The notes under the pieces were generated by a model that was not told the origin of the DNA, did no database searches, and saw only the letters and a list, made by a program, of their open reading frames with translations. A stretch of 64,000 bases of DNA, taken from positions 4,127,001 to 4,191,000 of the forward strand of contig NZ_CP118574.1 of NCBI RefSeq assembly GCF_028898845.1, read 5' to 3'. The position numbers and the translations under genes were made by a program. Shown one piece after another: positions 44,408 to 52,706 of this stretch. The first letter of the stretch is position 1. Each line of letters begins with the position of its first letter. Source of the DNA: Streptomyces sp. WZ-12. GTDB taxonomy: Bacteria > Actinomycetota > Actinomycetes > Streptomycetales > Streptomycetaceae.

Positions 44408-44627
44408 CGGGAGCCTCCTGTCGCTCGGCCACAGACGCCGCCACTGCCCGCTGCGTCAGCTATGCCCCCTCGGGCCGCCCGGAACGGCCCCGCCCACCGA
44501 CCGTGCCCCCATCCGGGCGCCCCCGCCAGGCGGAATCGGCCCCCGACGCCGCACGGCACCGCCCCCGTTCCGCCGTACGGGCAGTTCAGGGACGGTGCCG
44601 TGGAGGTCGATCGGGCCCTTGGCGGCG

Positions 44628-45278
44628 TTACTCCTTCAGGACCGCGGCGGCGGCGTAGTCGAGGATCGACATCGCCCAGCCCTGGAGGTCCTGGTCGGCG
44701 TCGGCCGCGGCCTGGGCCCAGCGCAGGCGGCGGTCCCGCGAGACGTTCACCTGGATCCGCAGGGTGATGCGCTCGGCGTCCTGGGCGACCAGGTCGTCGG
44801 GCCGGCCCTCGCGGGCCGCCTTGACGCGGGCGCGCAGGAAATTCCTGGACCAACTGAGCCGCTCCGCACGGTCCAGCCAGTAGTCCTGCTCGCTCTCCGG
44901 CAGGCTGGCCAGTTCGGCGTGGTGCTGGAAACTCAGCCCGGAACGGCGACGCAGCGGCGAAAAGCGCCGGGCCACCCAGGCGTAGTTGCGCAGCGTCTGG
45001 TAATCGAGTTGGGTTTCCTCCACGGCCCGCTGATAGCGGTCCGGATAGGCGGACCGGCCGTAGATGAGCCAATCACCGAGCCACCAGGCCGAGGAATCCG
45101 CGGCCACATAGAGCTGTTTGCCTATCCTTTGCCAATCGTCCAACGAAATACCGGACGGCAATTCAAGCGTCGTGCGGCGCGCGGTGGCCTTCTCCGCGGC
45201 CCTTGACAGCTTGCCCGCACCTTTCGGCGCGGCCGGCATCGTTGCACGGGAACGGGCCCGTACATGCATTTCCCCCAT
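44628..45278 (-). CDS. LmbU family transcriptional regulator 1
   Basis: 216 residues. LmbU activates lincomycin genes; related NovE, CloE and HrmB control other clusters. The family core is plain: 'LPSGISLDDWQRIGKQLYVA', 'SSAWWLGDWLIYG', 'LDYQTLRNYAWVARRFSP' and 'LSFQHHAELASLPE'. The N-terminal 35 residues are basic and variable. A C-terminal ribbon-like part 'ERITLRIQVNVSRDRRLRWA' follows. It shares the core with the second LmbU gene 4 kb away but differs at both ends. ATG 45278; no strong ribosome site. Confidence 0.9.
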   Translation of the reverse strand: MGEMHVRARSRATMPAAPKGAGKLSRAAEKATARRTTLELPSGISLDDWQRIGKQLYVAADSSAWWLGDWLIYGRSAYPDRYQRAVEETQLDYQTLRNYAWVARRFSPLRRRSGLSFQHHAELASLPESEQDYWLDRAERLSWSRNFLRARVKAAREGRPDDLVAQDAERITLRIQVNVSRDRRLRWAQAAADADQDLQGWAMSILDYAAAAVLKE

Positions 45279-45440
45279 GATGAACTGCCTCTGTCGTGCT
45301 TGGTCAGTTAACGACTGATCGCAGGCACCACTATCCAGCCACTGCCAGGCCCTGTCTATACCCGTTCTTTAACTTCCAGGGTTCCTTGACGCGTTCTGTA
45401 GGGCGCCTTCCCGGCTTCCGTGCCGAAGGCCCCATTCCGC

Positions 45441-46142
45441 TCAGCGGTGGTCGTCCAGCTCGCCGGCGTCCTGCACCAACAACGCCACCTGGACACGGTT
45501 GTTGAGGCCGAGTTTGGTGAGGATGGCGGAGACATGCGTTTTGACCGTGGAAACGCCGAGGTAGAGCGCGGCCCCGATCTCCGCGTTGGACTTTCCCTGG
45601 CCGACGCCGAGCGCCACCGCGCGCTCGCGGTCGTTGAGCAGCGCCAGCCGCTCGGCGGCCGCCTGGCGGCGCCGCGAGTGGTCCGGCGCGGACACCACCT
45701 GGTCGATCAGCCGCTGGGTGACCGCCGGCGAGAGCACCGGCTGGCCCTGGGCCACCCGCCGGATGGCGGCGACGATCTCCGGCGGCGGGGTGTCCTTCAG
45801 CGCGAACCCCGCGGCGCCGGCGCGCAGCGCGCGCAGCACGTACGCGTCGGCGTCGAACGTCGTCAGGACGAGGACCTCGGGGGCGTCGTCCAGGGCCCGC
45901 AGCGCCTCCGTGGCGGCCAGCCCGTCCATGACCGGCATCCGCACGTCCATCAGGACCACGTGCGGACGGTGCTGCCGGACCAGTCCGATCGCCTCGGCAC
46001 CGTCGCCGGCCTCGGCGACGACGCGGAGGTCCGGGGCGCCGCCCAGCATCACCGACAGGCCCGCGCGGACCAGCGGATCGTCATCGACGATCAGCACGTC
46101 GACCGTGGAGGAAGCCACCGTGGCGGACTCGGCTGGGGTCAT
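45441..46142 (-). CDS. LuxR/NarL family response regulator (no adjacent kinase)
   Basis: 233 residues. The receiver domain (about 14-130) has 'VDVLIVDDDPLVRAGLSVML' with acidic pocket Asp-Asp, phosphorylation Asp in 'HVVLMDVRMPVMDGLAATEA', and Lys in 'GAAGFALKDTPPPEIVAAI'. The DNA-binding domain ends 'LGVSTVKTHVSAILTKLGLN'. All phosphorylation residues are kept, yet no histidine kinase is beside it, so it is an orphan here. It sits between LmbU 1 and the SARP, suggesting a cluster regulator. Confidence 0.92.
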   Translation of the reverse strand: MTPAESATVASSTVDVLIVDDDPLVRAGLSVMLGGAPDLRVVAEAGDGAEAIGLVRQHRPHVVLMDVRMPVMDGLAATEALRALDDAPEVLVLTTFDADAYVLRALRAGAAGFALKDTPPPEIVAAIRRVAQGQPVLSPAVTQRLIDQVVSAPDHSRRRQAAAERLALLNDRERAVALGVGQGKSNAEIGAALYLGVSTVKTHVSAILTKLGLNNRVQVALLVQDAGELDDHR

Positions 46143-46305
46143 GCGGTCAGGGTAACGGGTGCCTCCTGGGCGGCCGGTCGGGACCGAAGTCGGCGGCAGG
46201 TGGGTACTTTGGTCGGCCGCGGCGCCCGGACGGCGGCACTTCGGTCGCCGCCCGGGATACCGATGGCCGATCCGCCCGCCGGCCGCGGCCGCCTAGCGTG
46301 GCCGC

Positions 46306-46542
46306 ATGGCAAAGCTGGTGCAGCTCCTCGGGCTCTTCCTGGTCGTCGCCGGAATCAGCGGCACCGTCGACCAGTTGGCCACCCAACCCTTCCTGAGTCC
46401 GGTGCTCAACTTCGTCAACCGCTACGTCATCCCGCACATCGCGCCGCTCCAGGGCTACGAGATCATCTGCAACCTCTCACTCTCGGTGCTCGGGGCGATC
46501 CTGGTGATCGTGGCTAATCGCGCGCAGACGGCGGTGCGTTGA
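46306..46542 (+). CDS. Small two-helix membrane protein
   Basis: 78 residues with helices 'LVQLLGLFLVVAGISGTV' and 'IICNLSLSVLGAILVIVANR', joined by 'LSPVLNFVNRYVIPHIAPLQ'. I do not recognise a function. Its last 88 bases overlap the 3' end of the convergent SARP gene, so both cannot be freely evolving there. No strong ribosome site precedes the ATG (CCGCATGG). It may be an ordinary small Streptomyces membrane protein left at the cluster edge. Confidence 0.7.
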   Translation: MAKLVQLLGLFLVVAGISGTVDQLATQPFLSPVLNFVNRYVIPHIAPLQGYEIICNLSLSVLGAILVIVANRAQTAVR

Positions 46543-48362
46543 CGGGGAACCAGACCCTTCAGCTTCCCCAGCCACTGCGCGTAGGCGAGAATCAGGTTGT
46601 CCAAACGGAAGCGGTCGGCGGCCACTTCGTGCAACAGGCCGGCGTCGACGAGGGCGTGCAGCGCGTAGTGGCACTCCGCCCGGTCCAGGCCGCTGAGCGC
46701 GGTGGCCAGCGGCACCGTGACGACATGCGCGTCCTGCATGCCGAGCGCGATCAGGACGTGCGCGGCCTCGGGCGGGAGCGCGGCGTAGGACCAGCCGATG
46801 ACGGTGCTCAGCGAGGACTCGCGGTCGCCGGGCAGCTCCAGGAAGTCGACCGGGTCGCCGTCCTCGAAGCACGCGAGCGCCTCGTCGGGCGAGGGCGCGA
46901 CCTTGATCCGCGTCGCGGCGATGCGCAGCGCCAGCGGCATGCCGCCGCACGCGGCCACGAGCCGTTGCACGGCGGGGCGGTGGCGGGCGGTGAACGGCTC
47001 GCCCACGATCCGGCTGAACAGCCTCAGGCCGTCCTCCTCGCCGATCCCCCGCAGGACGATCCGGCGCGCGCCGTCCCTGGCGATCAGCCCCGCGAGGCCG
47101 TTCCGGCTGGTGACGACCACCAGGGAGGACGGCGTGCCCGGGAGCAGCGCGCGGACCTGCTCGGCGCTGGCCGCGTTGTCCAGGACGATCAGCAGCCGGC
47201 GGTCGGCGACCAGGCTGCGGTAGGCCGCCCGGGCGTCGACGCTCTCGGGCGGCGGGGGCTGGCCCATGGCCGCGACCAGGTGGCGGATGGCGGCCTCGGG
47301 CGTCTTCCGCTCCCGGGTGCCGACCGCGTGCAGATCGACGTGGAGTTGGCCGTCCGGGTAGCGGTGGGCACTGGCGTGGGCGAAGCGGGTGGCCAGCGCG
47401 GTCTTGCCCACTCCGGGGCCGCCGGTGACCAACAGCAGCGTGGGCTCGGCGGCCGCCTCCGCCGCCAGCCGGTTGAGCCGCGCCAGCTCGGCGGTCCGAC
47501 CGGTGAAACCCGGGACGTCCCGGACGAGTTGGGAGAGCGCTCCCGGTGGCCGGCGGTCCGCGACGGGCACCGGTGCCAGCGGCGCGGCCGCAGGCGCGGT
47601 CTCGGCCTCGCCGCGCAGCACCCGCTCGTACAACGTCCGCAACTGGGCGCCCGGTTCCATGCCCTGCTCCTCGACCAGCAGCTTGCGCAGGGCGTGGTAC
47701 TCCCTGATCGCATCGGCGTGCCAACCGAGTTCGACGTAGGCGCGCATCAACAGGTAGCGCAGGCGCTCCCGTAGGGGGTGGTGGTGGACCAGGGCGGAGA
47801 GCTCGCCGACCAGGGCGGCCGGGCGGCCCAGCTCCATCAACAGCTCGGCGCGGTCCTCCAGCGCCAACAGGCGGGCCTCGGCCAGCCGGGCGCGCTCGGC
47901 GTGCACGAAGGGGCCGATCGCGCCCTCGTACGGGGTGCCGCGCCACAGGGCCAACGCCCCCTGGAGCTCCCGGACCGCCCGGGGCGCGGCCTGTTCGGCG
48001 CGCAGCGCCCGTGCGGTGGCGAGGGCGGCGCCGAACCGCTGGACGTCCACCCCCTCGGGTGCGACGCGCAGCGTGTAGCCGGAGCGGTCCGAGACCAGTA
48101 ACTCCGGCTGGTCGCCGCGGCCGTTGGGCCGCAGGGAGTTCCGCAGTCGCGAGACATAGGTGTAGACGCTGTTGACGGCCGTCGCCGGGGCGTTGTCGCC
48201 CCAGATCGCGTCCACCAACTCGTCACGGCTGACCGTGCGGTTGGCGTGCGTGGCGAGCACGGCGAAGATCGTTCGCTGGGTCGGTGACCCGAGCTCCAGG
48301 CGGCTTCCGTCCCGTATCGCCAATACGGGGCCGAGAAGTGTTGCGGTCAGAGAGGCAGGCAT
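46455..48362 (-). CDS. SARP-type regulator with NB-ARC domain (AfsR-like)
   Basis: 635 residues. Residues 1-90 form an OmpR-type winged helix ('LGSPTQRTIFAVLATHANRT', 'AVNSVYTYVSRLRNSLRPNG'); 95-250 a BTAD domain ('MRAYVELGWHADAIREYHAL'); 290-560 an NB-ARC ATPase with Walker A 'LLVTGGPGVGKTALATRFAH' and Walker B 'RRLLIVLDNAASAEQVRALL'. TPR repeats of AfsR are absent. SARPs activate antibiotic genes. ATG 48362 has AGGAGGGGG upstream and is preferred to 48398. Codon 616 (46517-46515) is TTA, a bldA-dependent codon, 20 codons before the end. Confidence 0.93.
   Translation of the reverse strand: MPASLTATLLGPVLAIRDGSRLELGSPTQRTIFAVLATHANRTVSRDELVDAIWGDNAPATAVNSVYTYVSRLRNSLRPNGRGDQPELLVSDRSGYTLRVAPEGVDVQRFGAALATARALRAEQAAPRAVRELQGALALWRGTPYEGAIGPFVHAERARLAEARLLALEDRAELLMELGRPAALVGELSALVHHHPLRERLRYLLMRAYVELGWHADAIREYHALRKLLVEEQGMEPGAQLRTLYERVLRGEAETAPAAAPLAPVPVADRRPPGALSQLVRDVPGFTGRTAELARLNRLAAEAAAEPTLLLVTGGPGVGKTALATRFAHASAHRYPDGQLHVDLHAVGTRERKTPEAAIRHLVAAMGQPPPPESVDARAAYRSLVADRRLLIVLDNAASAEQVRALLPGTPSSLVVVTSRNGLAGLIARDGARRIVLRGIGEEDGLRLFSRIVGEPFTARHRPAVQRLVAACGGMPLALRIAATRIKVAPSPDEALACFEDGDPVDFLELPGDRESSLSTVIGWSYAALPPEAAHVLIALGMQDAHVVTVPLATALSGLDRAECHYALHALVDAGLLHEVAADRFRLDNLILAYAQWLGKLKGLVPRQRTAVCARLATITRIAPSTESERLQMIS
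46515..46517 (-). promoter_or_regulatory. TTA (bldA) codon in the SARP gene
   Basis: In frame at codon 616 of 635 (Leu in VCARLATIT). TTA is read in Streptomyces only by the developmentally regulated bldA tRNA. It lies inside the 88-base overlap with the convergent small membrane gene. Confidence 0.85.
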
Positions 48363-48666
48363 GCGTTTCCCCCTCCTACTCCCCTCCGGCGTGATCATAG
48401 CCCAGCAATAGACGCGCTCCGGTGCACGCCCTTATCTACCGGCAGGACTTGGCACAAGCCGCGCGAATGGTGCGGGTTCGGTTCCCGGATCCGGCCCGCG
48501 ATCCGGTTTCCGTCCCGCCGGCGGGACGCCGAACGCCCCGCCCCGCCCCTACCCACCGCCGGGCACAGCGGACTCAACCTGGGCGTTTGGAGGGCGTCCA
48601 GATCCCATCAAGGAGGGAGCGGTGCCCGCCGTGTTCTATTAACGAAATGCCACGCAGCGAGAGGCG
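48363..48666. promoter_or_regulatory. Divergent promoter region of the SARP and LmbU 2 genes
   Basis: 304 bases with no gene. The SARP ribosome site AGGAGGGGG is at its left end. TTCTATTAACG around 48634-48644 is an A+T-rich patch near the LmbU 2 start. No clear heptamer repeat set was recognised. Confidence 0.5.
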
Positions 48667-49314
48667 GTGAGGGGAGTGCTCGATGGTGCTCTTCGTAAAT
48701 CGGTGAGCCCGGTCGTCGCGACCAAGGGGGACGACTCGCGAACCCACCTGACGGCGGCGCCGGGACGGGCGATGCGGAGGCGGACCGCCCTCTGCATCCC
48801 ACGGGGGATGTCCATCGATTCCTGGCGGAGCCTGGGCCGGCAGCTCCAGGAGATTTCCAGCTCCTCCGCCTGGTGGCTCGGCGACTGGCTGCTCTACGGT
48901 CAGGCCGAATTCCCCAACCGCTACAAACACGCCATCGCGCAGACCTCGCTCGACTATCAGACGCTGCGCAACTACGCCTGGGTCGCCCGCCGTTTCGAAC
49001 CGCACGAACGGCACGAGCGGTTGAGTTTCCAACACCACGCCGAGGTCGCCGGACTGCCCCAGGAGGAGCGCGGGCAGTGGCTGTCCCGGGCCGCCGAACA
49101 CGGCTGGTCCCGGAACGAACTGCGGCGCCAGGTACGGGCCCAGAAGGACATCACCGGCACCTCGCGCGCGGCGCAGTTGAAAATGAAGCCGGACGACGGT
49201 CAGCGCGAACTCTGGCAGGCCGCCGCCCTGCACACCGGAAAAGACCTGTTGACCTGGATCACCGCGGTTCTCGACGACGCCTCGAAATCCGCCCCTGCCA
49301 TCAACAGCGGCTGA
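48667..49314 (+). CDS. LmbU family transcriptional regulator 2
   Basis: 215 residues with the LmbU core: 'IPRGMSIDSWRSLGRQLQEI', 'SSAWWLGDWLLYGQAEFPN', 'LDYQTLRNYAWVARRFEPHE' and 'LSFQHHAEVAGLPQEE', then 'HTGKDLLTWITAVLDDASKS'. Start GTG 48667 is tentative; ribosome sites nearby are weak and a GTG at 48676 is possible. It is divergent from the SARP and faces the sugar genes, so it is a good candidate for controlling them. Family members bind DNA though they lack an obvious helix-turn-helix. Confidence 0.88.
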   Translation: MRGVLDGALRKSVSPVVATKGDDSRTHLTAAPGRAMRRRTALCIPRGMSIDSWRSLGRQLQEISSSSAWWLGDWLLYGQAEFPNRYKHAIAQTSLDYQTLRNYAWVARRFEPHERHERLSFQHHAEVAGLPQEERGQWLSRAAEHGWSRNELRRQVRAQKDITGTSRAAQLKMKPDDGQRELWQAAALHTGKDLLTWITAVLDDASKSAPAINSG

Positions 49315-49375
49315 TTCCGCGGTAATTCGCCCGACATCATCGCGTTTCCCGAGAAAGCCGGGGCACCATGGCGGC

Positions 49376-49909
49376 ATGACTGGACTCAAGGTGCCGCCCC
49401 TGGCGCTTTCGGCCGGCGCCGGCGACCCCCAACTCCGCCCGCCCCGCCACCGCGTGGAGCGCCGGGCGGTGTGGTGGTGGACGATCCGGGTGGCCCTGTC
49501 GATGGTCGTGGTGGTCGGTGCCCTGGGGCTCACCTACTGGCTGTGGGAGGCGTCCCGGACCTGGGTCGGTCCGGTGCTCGTCGCGGTGGCCGCCGCGCAC
49601 GTGGTGACCGGTGCGGTGATGCCGAGTTGGCGTTACCGCGTGCACCGCTGGGAGTGCACCGACCTCGCCGTCTACGAACTCAAGGGCTGGCTGGTGCGGG
49701 AGTGGCGGATCGTCCCGATCTCCCGCATCCAGAGCGTCGACGTGGCGCGCGGACCCGTCCAGCAGTGGCTGGGCCTGGCCACCCTCCGGGTCGTCACCGC
49801 GTCGCACGAGGGCCACGTCAAGATCGTCGGCCTGGACGCCGACGTGGTGGCGGCCGCCGCCGCGGAGCTCACCGCGCTCACCCAGGCCACCCCGGGGGAC
49901 GCGACATGA
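49376..49909 (+). CDS. PH-domain membrane protein, YdbS-like
   Basis: 177 residues with two membrane helices ('AVWWWTIRVALSMVVVVGAL' and 'VGPVLVAVAAAHVVTGAVM') and one bacterial PH-like (bPH2/DUF304) domain: 'YRVHRWECTDLAVYELKGWL', 'REWRIVPISRIQSVDVARGP' and 'QWLGLATLRVVTASHEGHVK'. Function is unknown; Bacillus YdbS/YdbT pairs protect against certain bacteriocins. It overlaps the next gene by four bases (ATGA), making a coupled pair. Confidence 0.9.
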   Translation: MTGLKVPPLALSAGAGDPQLRPPRHRVERRAVWWWTIRVALSMVVVVGALGLTYWLWEASRTWVGPVLVAVAAAHVVTGAVMPSWRYRVHRWECTDLAVYELKGWLVREWRIVPISRIQSVDVARGPVQQWLGLATLRVVTASHEGHVKIVGLDADVVAAAAAELTALTQATPGDAT

Positions 49910-51474
49910 CGACCGTGGACGCCCCGGAGCACGCCGCCCCCGCGCCCGGGCCGCCCCACTCCGACGTGCCCTGGCAGCGCCTCAACGGCCGGCTGATCTG
50001 GGTCAATCTGGCGCGGCTGGTGCTCTCCACGCTGCCGACCGTGCTCTCGATGGTCTTCTTCGGCACCGGGCGGCACCTGTCGGACCTGTGGCCGGCGATG
50101 GTGGCGACCGGCATCGGCATGTTCCTCAGCGTCGCCGACGTGGTGCGGTGGCTGCGCACCCGTTACCGCATCACCGACGAGCTGGTGGAGATCAAGACGG
50201 GCCGGCTGATGCGGGTCTACCGCCAGGTCCCGCGCGAGCGGATCCGGGCGGTGGACCACAAGGCGAAGCTGCGGCACCGGCTCGCCGGGCTGCGGGTGGT
50301 CGTCATCAGTTCGGGCCGCACCCGGCCCGCGCTCCGACTCGACGCCGTCTCCACGGACATGGCGGGCGCGCTGCGCCGCGAGCTGATGCCCGGCGGCGCG
50401 CCGGACGAGGCCGGGTCCCAGGAGGGCGCGGCGCGGGAGACCGTCCTCGCGCGGGCGCGCTGGTACTGGATCTTCTACAACGTCATCAACATCTGGGGGA
50501 TGCTCGTCGGCGGGCTGCTGTTGTGGAGCCTGGACGGGCTGCTGGAGCTGGTCAACGTCGACCTCACCGGTGCCCTCGGGGACCTCATCGACCGCCTCGC
50601 CACGGGCCGCGCCGGCCGCTGGGCGCTGTGGGCCGCGGTGGTCGCCGTGCTCGGCTTCACCGCCCTGACCAGCGGCTTCATCAAGGACAACTGGCACTTC
50701 CAACTCGTCCGCCGGGCAACGGAGGAGGGCACCTCGCTGGTCACCCGGCAGGGCCTGCTGTCGACCCGGGAGGTGCACCGCGACGACCGGCGGTTGCGCG
50801 GCATCCACCTGAGCGAACCGCTGTTCTGGCGCTGGATCGGGCTCACCGAGACGGCCGTGATCGCCACCGGCCTGGCGAGCTGGTCGCTCACCAGCGAGCC
50901 GGCCAGCAGCATCCTGCCGCGCGGCCCGATCGCCGAGGCCCGGCGGGTGGCCTCCCTCGTACTGCCGGGCCCGGTACGGCCGTTGGAGGAGCCGCTGCGC
51001 CGCCATCCGCGCGCCGCGCTGTACCGGCGGCTGCTGTGGGCGGCGGTCTGCTGCGCCGCGCTCGGCGGCCTGTTGGCCTGGCTCGGCGCCACGCACGTGG
51101 TGCCCGGGTGGCTCTGGACCCTCCCGCTGTGGGCCACGCCGCTGGCGGCCGTGCTGGCGGTGGTCGCGTACCGGACGCTGGGGCACACCTGCGCCGGTCG
51201 GTACCTCGTGCTGCGGCACGGCCTCATGCGGCGGGAGACCGCGGCGCTGTCGCGGGAGACCGTACTGGGCCTGAAGGTCCGCCAGTCGCTGGTGCAGCGT
51301 TGGTGGGGGCTGGTGAGCCTGGGCGTGCCGACCGCGGCCGGGCTGCGCTTCTACCAGGCGCCGGACATGACGGTGGAACAGTTCATGACGCTCGCCGACG
51401 AGACCGCCCCGGAGCTGCTCGCCGAGTTTCTCCAGCCGGCGCCGGAGCGCAATTCCGTGGCGCCCGTCGAGTAA
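49906..51474 (+). CDS. PH-domain membrane protein, YdbT-like
   Basis: 522 residues with about six membrane helices in three pairs and three bPH2 domains: 'YRITDELVEIKTGRLMRVYR', 'QLVRRATEEGTSLVTRQGLL' and 'YLVLRHGLMRRETAALSRET'. The third is followed by 'SLVQRWWGLVSLGVPTAAGL'. This is the standard large partner of the YdbS-like protein. It may be an ordinary conserved pair or be used for self-protection by the neighbouring cluster; the latter is conjecture. Two hairpins follow the stop. Confidence 0.9.
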   Translation: MTTVDAPEHAAPAPGPPHSDVPWQRLNGRLIWVNLARLVLSTLPTVLSMVFFGTGRHLSDLWPAMVATGIGMFLSVADVVRWLRTRYRITDELVEIKTGRLMRVYRQVPRERIRAVDHKAKLRHRLAGLRVVVISSGRTRPALRLDAVSTDMAGALRRELMPGGAPDEAGSQEGAARETVLARARWYWIFYNVINIWGMLVGGLLLWSLDGLLELVNVDLTGALGDLIDRLATGRAGRWALWAAVVAVLGFTALTSGFIKDNWHFQLVRRATEEGTSLVTRQGLLSTREVHRDDRRLRGIHLSEPLFWRWIGLTETAVIATGLASWSLTSEPASSILPRGPIAEARRVASLVLPGPVRPLEEPLRRHPRAALYRRLLWAAVCCAALGGLLAWLGATHVVPGWLWTLPLWATPLAAVLAVVAYRTLGHTCAGRYLVLRHGLMRRETAALSRETVLGLKVRQSLVQRWWGLVSLGVPTAAGLRFYQAPDMTVEQFMTLADETAPELLAEFLQPAPERNSVAPVE

Positions 51475-51491
51475 TTCGCCGGCGACAACTC

Positions 51492-51539
51492 CCGTATCGC
51501 CAGCGGGATACGGAAGGATTGCCGACGGCGTGGCAATCC
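51492..51539 (+). terminator. Two consecutive hairpins after the PH-domain pair
   Basis: CCGTATC / GATACGG (51492-51498, 51507-51513; loop 8) and, two bases on, GGATTGCC / GGCAATCC (51516-51523, 51532-51539; loop 8). They start 17 bases past the stop and probably insulate the sugar operon, or serve as operators for it. Confidence 0.65.
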
Positions 51540-51550
51540 CGGACCTAAAG

Positions 51551-51591
51551 CGATGTGCGCCTTATCGATGCGCGCCCTCTCGATGTGCGCC
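51551..51591 (+). promoter_or_regulatory. Three direct repeats upstream of the sugar/glycosyltransferase operon
   Basis: CGATGTGCGCC at 51551 and 51581, with CGATGCGCGCC at 51566 between them: three 11-bp units with a constant 15-bp period and spacers TTAT and CTCT. They lie 66-106 bases before the aldo/keto reductase ATG. This arrangement suggests a regulator binding site; the period differs from the 11 or 22 bp usual for SARPs. Confidence 0.7.
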
Positions 51592-51656
51592 GCGGAAATC
51601 CCTCGGATTCCCGGCCGCCCGAATCGTCGACACCGGATATTTGGAGTACGCAAAAG

Positions 51657-52676
51657 ATGTGGGAGATCAAACTGGCGGACGGGTTTTCCGTGAGCGCCCT
51701 CGGCCTCGGCTGCAGTTCGATGTCCTACGGCTATGAGACCGGTCCGCGGGACGACGACGAATCCGTCCGGGTCATCCACCGGGCGCTGGATCTGGGCGTC
51801 ACCCTCTTCGACACCGCCGATGTCTACGGGCCGTTCACCAACGAGGAGTTGATCGGTCGGGCGCTGCACGGGCGCCGGGACCGGGCGGTGGTCGCGACCA
51901 AGTGCGGGATGATCACCCGGCCCGACGGCCGGTTCCTGCGCGACGGCCGGCCGGAGCACCTGCGGCGGGCCTGCGACGCCTCGCTGCGGCGGCTGCGCAC
52001 CGACACCATCGACCTGTACCAACTGCACCGCGTGGACCCGGCGGTGCCGCTCGCCGAGACCTGGGGCGCGCTGGGCGAACTGGTCACCGCGGGCAAGGTC
52101 CGCGCGCTGGGCATCTCGCACGCCACCCGCGCCGAACTCGACGAGATCCACGCGGTGTTCCCGCTCACCACGGTGCAGTACGAGCTGTCGGTGTGGGCGC
52201 CGGGGAGCAAGCGGGAGATCCTGCCGTGGTGCCGGCGCAACGGCGTGGGCTTCCTCGCCTTCGCGCCCATAGGGCGCGGTTTTCTCTCCGGCCGGGTCTC
52301 CCCCGAGCGGTTGGACGCGGGCGACTCCCGGGTCCGGGACCCGCGGTTCGAGGCCGGGGCGATGCGCGCCAACGAGGCGATCCTGGACGGCCTGCGCGAG
52401 ATCGCCGCCCGCCACGACGGCGCCACGCCCTCCCAGGTGGCCATCGCCTGGGCGCTCGCGCAGGGCCCGGACGTCGTGCCGATCCCCGGCACCCGGCACC
52501 TGCGCTGGCTGGAGGAGAACGTGGCCGCGGCCCAACTGCGGCTCACTGCCGAGGAGTTGCGCCGGCTCGACACCCTGCCGACGGCCGTCGGCGAGATGCA
52601 CTGGGACCGGCTCCGGGAGGACCGCGCGGGCCCCGCCGACGCCCCGGACGCCGCCGACGCCCGGCCGGCCAACTAG
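51657..52676 (+). CDS. Aldo/keto reductase
   Basis: 339 residues, TIM-barrel NADPH oxidoreductase. The catalytic tetrad is visible: Asp and Tyr in 'VTLFDTADVYGPFTNEELIG', Lys in 'VVATKCGMITRPDG', His in 'IDLYQLHRVDPAVPLAETWG'. 'PSQVAIAWALAQGPDVVPIP' contributes to cofactor binding. The sequence looks more like general AKR13/YajO reductases than EryBII-type 2,3-reductases, but position at the head of a sugar operon suggests it reduces an NDP-keto-deoxysugar. ATG 51657 has GGAG 12 bases upstream. Confidence 0.87.
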   Translation: MWEIKLADGFSVSALGLGCSSMSYGYETGPRDDDESVRVIHRALDLGVTLFDTADVYGPFTNEELIGRALHGRRDRAVVATKCGMITRPDGRFLRDGRPEHLRRACDASLRRLRTDTIDLYQLHRVDPAVPLAETWGALGELVTAGKVRALGISHATRAELDEIHAVFPLTTVQYELSVWAPGSKREILPWCRRNGVGFLAFAPIGRGFLSGRVSPERLDAGDSRVRDPRFEAGAMRANEAILDGLREIAARHDGATPSQVAIAWALAQGPDVVPIPGTRHLRWLEENVAAAQLRLTAEELRRLDTLPTAVGEMHWDRLREDRAGPADAPDAADARPAN

Positions 52677-52706
52677 GCCACCACCGGAGAAGATTGGACG
52701 ACCACC

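Noticed and set aside
51551..51591. CRISPR-like array from the three repeats
   Set aside because: Units are 11 bp with 4-bp spacers, far too short for repeats and spacers, and no cas gene is present.
51530..51736. Short frame containing the triplicated peptide RCAP
   Set aside because: The peptide repeat is only a translation of the 15-bp DNA repeats; the frame overlaps the true aldo/keto reductase start and has no ribosome site.
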